DNA of 20,326 nucleotides from contig JAHFIK010000011.1 of assembly GCA_023246415.1 (NCBI GenBank), positions 1 through 20,326 of the forward strand, written 5' to 3'. Source of the DNA: Candidatus Uhrbacteria bacterium. Its GTDB lineage: Bacteria > Patescibacteriota > Patescibacteriia > 2-12-FULL-60-25. Below, piece after piece: positions 19,865 to 20,326 of the stretch. The stretch's first letter is position 1. Every line of letters begins with the position of its first letter. The translations under genes were made by a program, and so were the position numbers. Under the pieces are notes generated by a model. The model was not told where the DNA came from. It saw only the letters and a list, made by a program, of their open reading frames with translations, and made no database searches.

Positions 19865-20281
19865 TTACGACCTTCCTCGAATGGCGGCTTGTGCATCAAG
19901 CTGCTGTCGCAGTTGCGCACGGGTTTTTTTGAGACTTGTGGCTGCGTGCCCGAAGGTTGTTTCGATCCGCTGTTCCACTTTTTGCGCGACCTGGATTCCT
20001 GCCTCGACGCGTTCGTCGATGGAAGGAATGGCTGGGACGCGGGTGTGGAGCAGATCGATGAACAGCTCCAAACGGAAGACGTGTGCCGTTGGGCAGATTG
20101 ATCGGGTGATGAAGCTGACGAGAATCGTCTGATCCTCTTCGACCTGCCAGACATCGGCTGCCCGAATATGATCGAGCGCCTTTCTCTGTTTTTCGTCTGC
20201 GCGTTGGAGATAGATTGAGACGAGTCGGTACTCTTTTGGATGACTCGTTTCAATACTCGCAATGAGTGCATCAAGTTTCAT
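19865..20281 (-). CDS. Small soluble protein of unknown function upstream of the polytopic protein
   Basis: This 138-residue protein has no signal peptide or membrane helix. It is predicted mostly helical, with a central hydrophobic stretch (TILVSFITRSICPTAHVFRL) and a charged C-terminal helix (about 95-132: ERVEAGIQVAQKVEQRIE, then KKTRAQLRQQLDAQA) that may be a coiled coil. The ATG at 20281 has a perfect AAAGGAGG (20288-20295) six bases upstream. Its stop is two bases from the next gene, so the two form an operon. An upstream gene could overlap this start by an ATGA, but only 15 codons of it would be in the window. A cytoplasmic partner or chaperone of the membrane protein is a guess from context. 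Confidence 0.78.
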   Translation of the reverse strand: MKLDALIASIETSHPKEYRLVSIYLQRADEKQRKALDHIRAADVWQVEEDQTILVSFITRSICPTAHVFRLELFIDLLHTRVPAIPSIDERVEAGIQVAQKVEQRIETTFGHAATSLKKTRAQLRQQLDAQAAIRGRS

Positions 20282-20287
20282 GGGCGG

Positions 20288-20295
20288 CCTCCTTT
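20288..20295 (-). promoter_or_regulatory. Ribosome binding site of the 138-aa protein gene
   Basis: AAAGGAGG on the minus strand, six bases before the ATG, decides the start, since the frame stays open to the window edge. Confidence 0.85.
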
Positions 20296-20326
20296 TGGCC
20301 AGTGCAATGAGTTTTTTGATTTTGGC

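Noticed and set aside
18930..20132. Plus-strand open frame of 400 codons
   Set aside because: It is opposite to the polytopic membrane protein and the 138-aa gene. Its translation is extremely charged and low in hydrophobic residues, the mirror of membrane-helix codons.
20282..20326. End of another gene upstream of the 138-aa gene
   Set aside because: One frame would end in an ATGA overlap, but with only 15 codons visible nothing supports it as coding.

Overview
The window looks like chromosomal DNA of an uncultured bacterium, slightly above half G+C by eye, most likely of the Patescibacteria/CPR (Parcubacteria-like). That placement is an inference. It rests on the array of small two-helix pilin-like proteins of the type IV secretion pilin kind, a lone S23 four-helix-bundle gene, and promoters whose -10 box lies 9-11 bases before the start codon. 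There is no rRNA, tRNA or CRISPR array.

Layout. 1-2152 (-): N-terminal 717 residues of an MgtA-type P-type ATPase, cut by the window edge. 2307-3413 (+): the ATPase YchF. 3530-3907 (+): an S23 four-helix-bundle gene lying between inverted arms of a heptamer repeat. 3996-5030 (+): a membrane-anchored beta-lactamase-fold serine hydrolase, convergent with galU at 5128-6018 (-). 6181-7623 (+): an ABC-type solute-binding lipoprotein. 7745-12523 (+): an operon of three secreted cysteine-rich proteins (953, 345 and 283 aa), each ending in a two-helix pilin-like module. 12951-14719 (+): four short pilin-like proteins (133-145 aa) built on the same module. 14930-16864 (-): three lipoproteins. 17359-17946 (+): a fourth lipoprotein, paralogous to the last gene of the minus operon. 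18291-20281 (-): a nine-helix membrane protein preceded by a small soluble protein.

How the genes may work together. Seven consecutive genes share one membrane module, with short forms as candidate filament subunits and long forms as candidate cysteine-rich tips or adhesins. With the nearby lipoproteins and the polytopic membrane protein, this resembles a cell-surface pilus or secretion apparatus. No ATPase or known channel gene of such a machine is in the window, so this is inference.

Structure beyond genes. Nearly every gap between transcription units holds a long inverted repeat. Several have arms built from degenerate 7-8 bp words, and the words differ at each site. One such repeat brackets the S23 gene and supplies its stop codon. 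Two divergent lipoprotein operons carry matching consensus promoters and related 5' leaders with a compensatory base-pair change in a shared hairpin. Six transcription units appear to be leaderless.
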